In this document: one piece after another, positions 63,199-64,000 of the stretch
How positions within the stretch are numbered: position 1 is the first letter of the stretch
Layout: every line of letters begins with the position of its first letter
DNA from: Pseudomonas oligotrophica
GTDB taxonomy: Bacteria > Pseudomonadota > Gammaproteobacteria > Pseudomonadales > Pseudomonadaceae
Direction: 5' to 3'
Length of the DNA: 64,000 nucleotides
Assembly (NCBI RefSeq): GCF_021726475.1
Contig: NZ_JAKJRU010000010.1
Location: 1 to 64,000 of the forward strand
Program-made: the position numbers and the translations under genes
The notes under the pieces: generated by a model
Told to the model about the DNA's origin: nothing
The model's database searches: none
The model's input: only the letters and a program-made list of their open reading frames with translations

Positions 63199-64000
63199 AT
63201 GCTGCTTGGCCTGTTCAACGAAATGCGCGCCGCCAAGGTTCCGGTCTCGCTGCGCGAACTGCTCGACCTGATCGAGGCGCTCAAGCACCGCGTGGTGTTC
63301 GCCGACATGGACGAGTTCTACTTCCTGGCGCGCACGGTGATGGTCAAGGACGAGCGCCACTTCGACAAGTTCGACCGGGCGTTCGGTGCCTACTTCAAGG
63401 GCCTGGAGAATCTCGACCGGCATCTCGAGGCGCTGATTCCCGAGGACTGGCTGCGCAAGGAATTCGAGCGCCACCTCAGCGACGAGGAACGCGCGCAGAT
63501 CCAGTCGCTCGGCGGCCTGGACAAGCTGATCGAGGAATTCAAGAAGCGCCTCGAGGAGCAGAAGGAGCGCCACGCCGGCGGCAACAAGTGGATCGGCACC
63601 GGCGGTACCAGCCCGTTCGGCTCCGGCGGCTACAACCCCGAGGGCATCCGCGTCGGCGATGCCGGCAAGCGCCAGGGCAAGGCGGTCAAGGTCTGGGACC
63701 AGCGCGAGTACAAGAACCTCGACGACCAGGTCGAGCTGGGCACGCGCAACATCAAGATCGCCCTGCGCCGCCTGCGCAAATTCGCCCGTGAAGGCGCGCA
63801 CGACGAGCTGGACATCGACGGCACCATCGACCACACCGCGCGTGACGCCGGCCTGCTGAACATCCAGATGCGCCCGGAGCGGCGCAACGCGGTCAAGCTG
63901 CTGCTGCTGATGGACATCGGCGGCTCGATGGATGCCCACGTCAAGGTCTGCGAGGAGCTGTTCTCGGCCTGTCGCACGGAGTTCAAGAACCTCGAGTTCT
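63199..64000 (+). CDS. VWA-domain protein, CoxE-like (cut by window end)
   Basis: 267 codons visible, then the window ends. MLLGLFNEMRAAKVPVSLRELLDLIEAL is the family start; a charged coiled-coil region (about 95-130) and a Gly-rich linker lead to a VWA domain starting LLLLMDIGGSMDAHVKVCEELFSA. The metal-binding motif is DIGGS where DxSxS is usual. It should work with the MoxR ATPase. Confidence 0.88.
   Translation, partial: MLLGLFNEMRAAKVPVSLRELLDLIEALKHRVVFADMDEFYFLARTVMVKDERHFDKFDRAFGAYFKGLENLDRHLEALIPEDWLRKEFERHLSDEERAQIQSLGGLDKLIEEFKKRLEEQKERHAGGNKWIGTGGTSPFGSGGYNPEGIRVGDAGKRQGKAVKVWDQREYKNLDDQVELGTRNIKIALRRLRKFAREGAHDELDIDGTIDHTARDAGLLNIQMRPERRNAVKLLLLMDIGGSMDAHVKVCEELFSACRTEFKNLEF

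Overview
The window is about 64 kb of GC-rich, tightly packed chromosome from a gammaproteobacterium of the Pseudomonas group. A LamB-type porin next to a glucose-type ABC transporter, an Entner-Doudoroff gene set and a Lap adhesin locus suggest a Stutzerimonas (P. stutzeri)-like or P. mendocina-like member; the species is inferred, not proven. I see no IS element, prophage, CRISPR array, tRNA or rRNA gene. A stable-RNA-type promoter at the left edge faces out of the window.

Layout. 0-5 kb: methylthioadenosine deaminase, ubiG, mupP, a short-chain dehydrogenase and rluB. 5-21.6 kb: the glucose block. It holds zwf-pgl-eda, hexR, a LamB-like porin, an ABC importer (gtsABCD), the GtrS/GltR two-component system, glk, edd, gapA and mgsA. 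Candidate HexR operators lie in both divergent control regions (zwf/hexR and edd/gapA), so the repressor could control glucose-6-phosphate oxidation, Entner-Doudoroff cleavage and triose-phosphate oxidation together. 21.6-26.8 kb: scpB/scpA, trpS, a Sua5/YciO protein, a PHP phosphoesterase and yciI. 26.8-29.9 kb: a Cpx-like envelope-stress set (small membrane protein, response regulator, Spy-like chaperone, histidine kinase) with a GTAAA-type CpxR box before the chaperone gene.

29.9-44 kb: mixed housekeeping genes: nitroreductase, YkgJ-like protein, TrkH potassium transporter, DUF808 protein, AraC regulator, Mpo1-like protein, adenylate cyclase CyaB, EamA exporter, SelW-like protein, the type Vd patatin autotransporter PlpD, a SlyA regulator with a near-consensus SlyA box, RecQ, YecA-like and YbaN-like proteins.

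44-56 kb: a complete Lap biofilm locus. lapG (periplasmic protease) and lapD (c-di-GMP receptor) are followed by a LapA-like RTX adhesin and the type I secretion genes lapE, lapB and lapC. The adhesin keeps its N-terminal retention module with a TAAG LapG cleavage site and its C-terminal RTX/secretion domain, but its reading frame breaks in the repeat region near 49,520. This is either a real disruption or a collapsed repeat in the assembly.

56-64 kb: a DTW-domain protein, a glutathione S-transferase, a 42-codon ORF with a strong ribosome-binding site, aceK, cysK, an AsmA/DUF748-like protein, and a MoxR ATPase gene with a downstream VWA gene cut by the window end. A perfect 19-bp palindrome sits just upstream of the moxR promoter.

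I found no wholly new system. The most informative signals are the broken adhesin gene, the regulatory sites matched to adjacent regulators (HexR, CpxR, SlyA), the rrn-like promoter at the edge and the unexplained palindromes.
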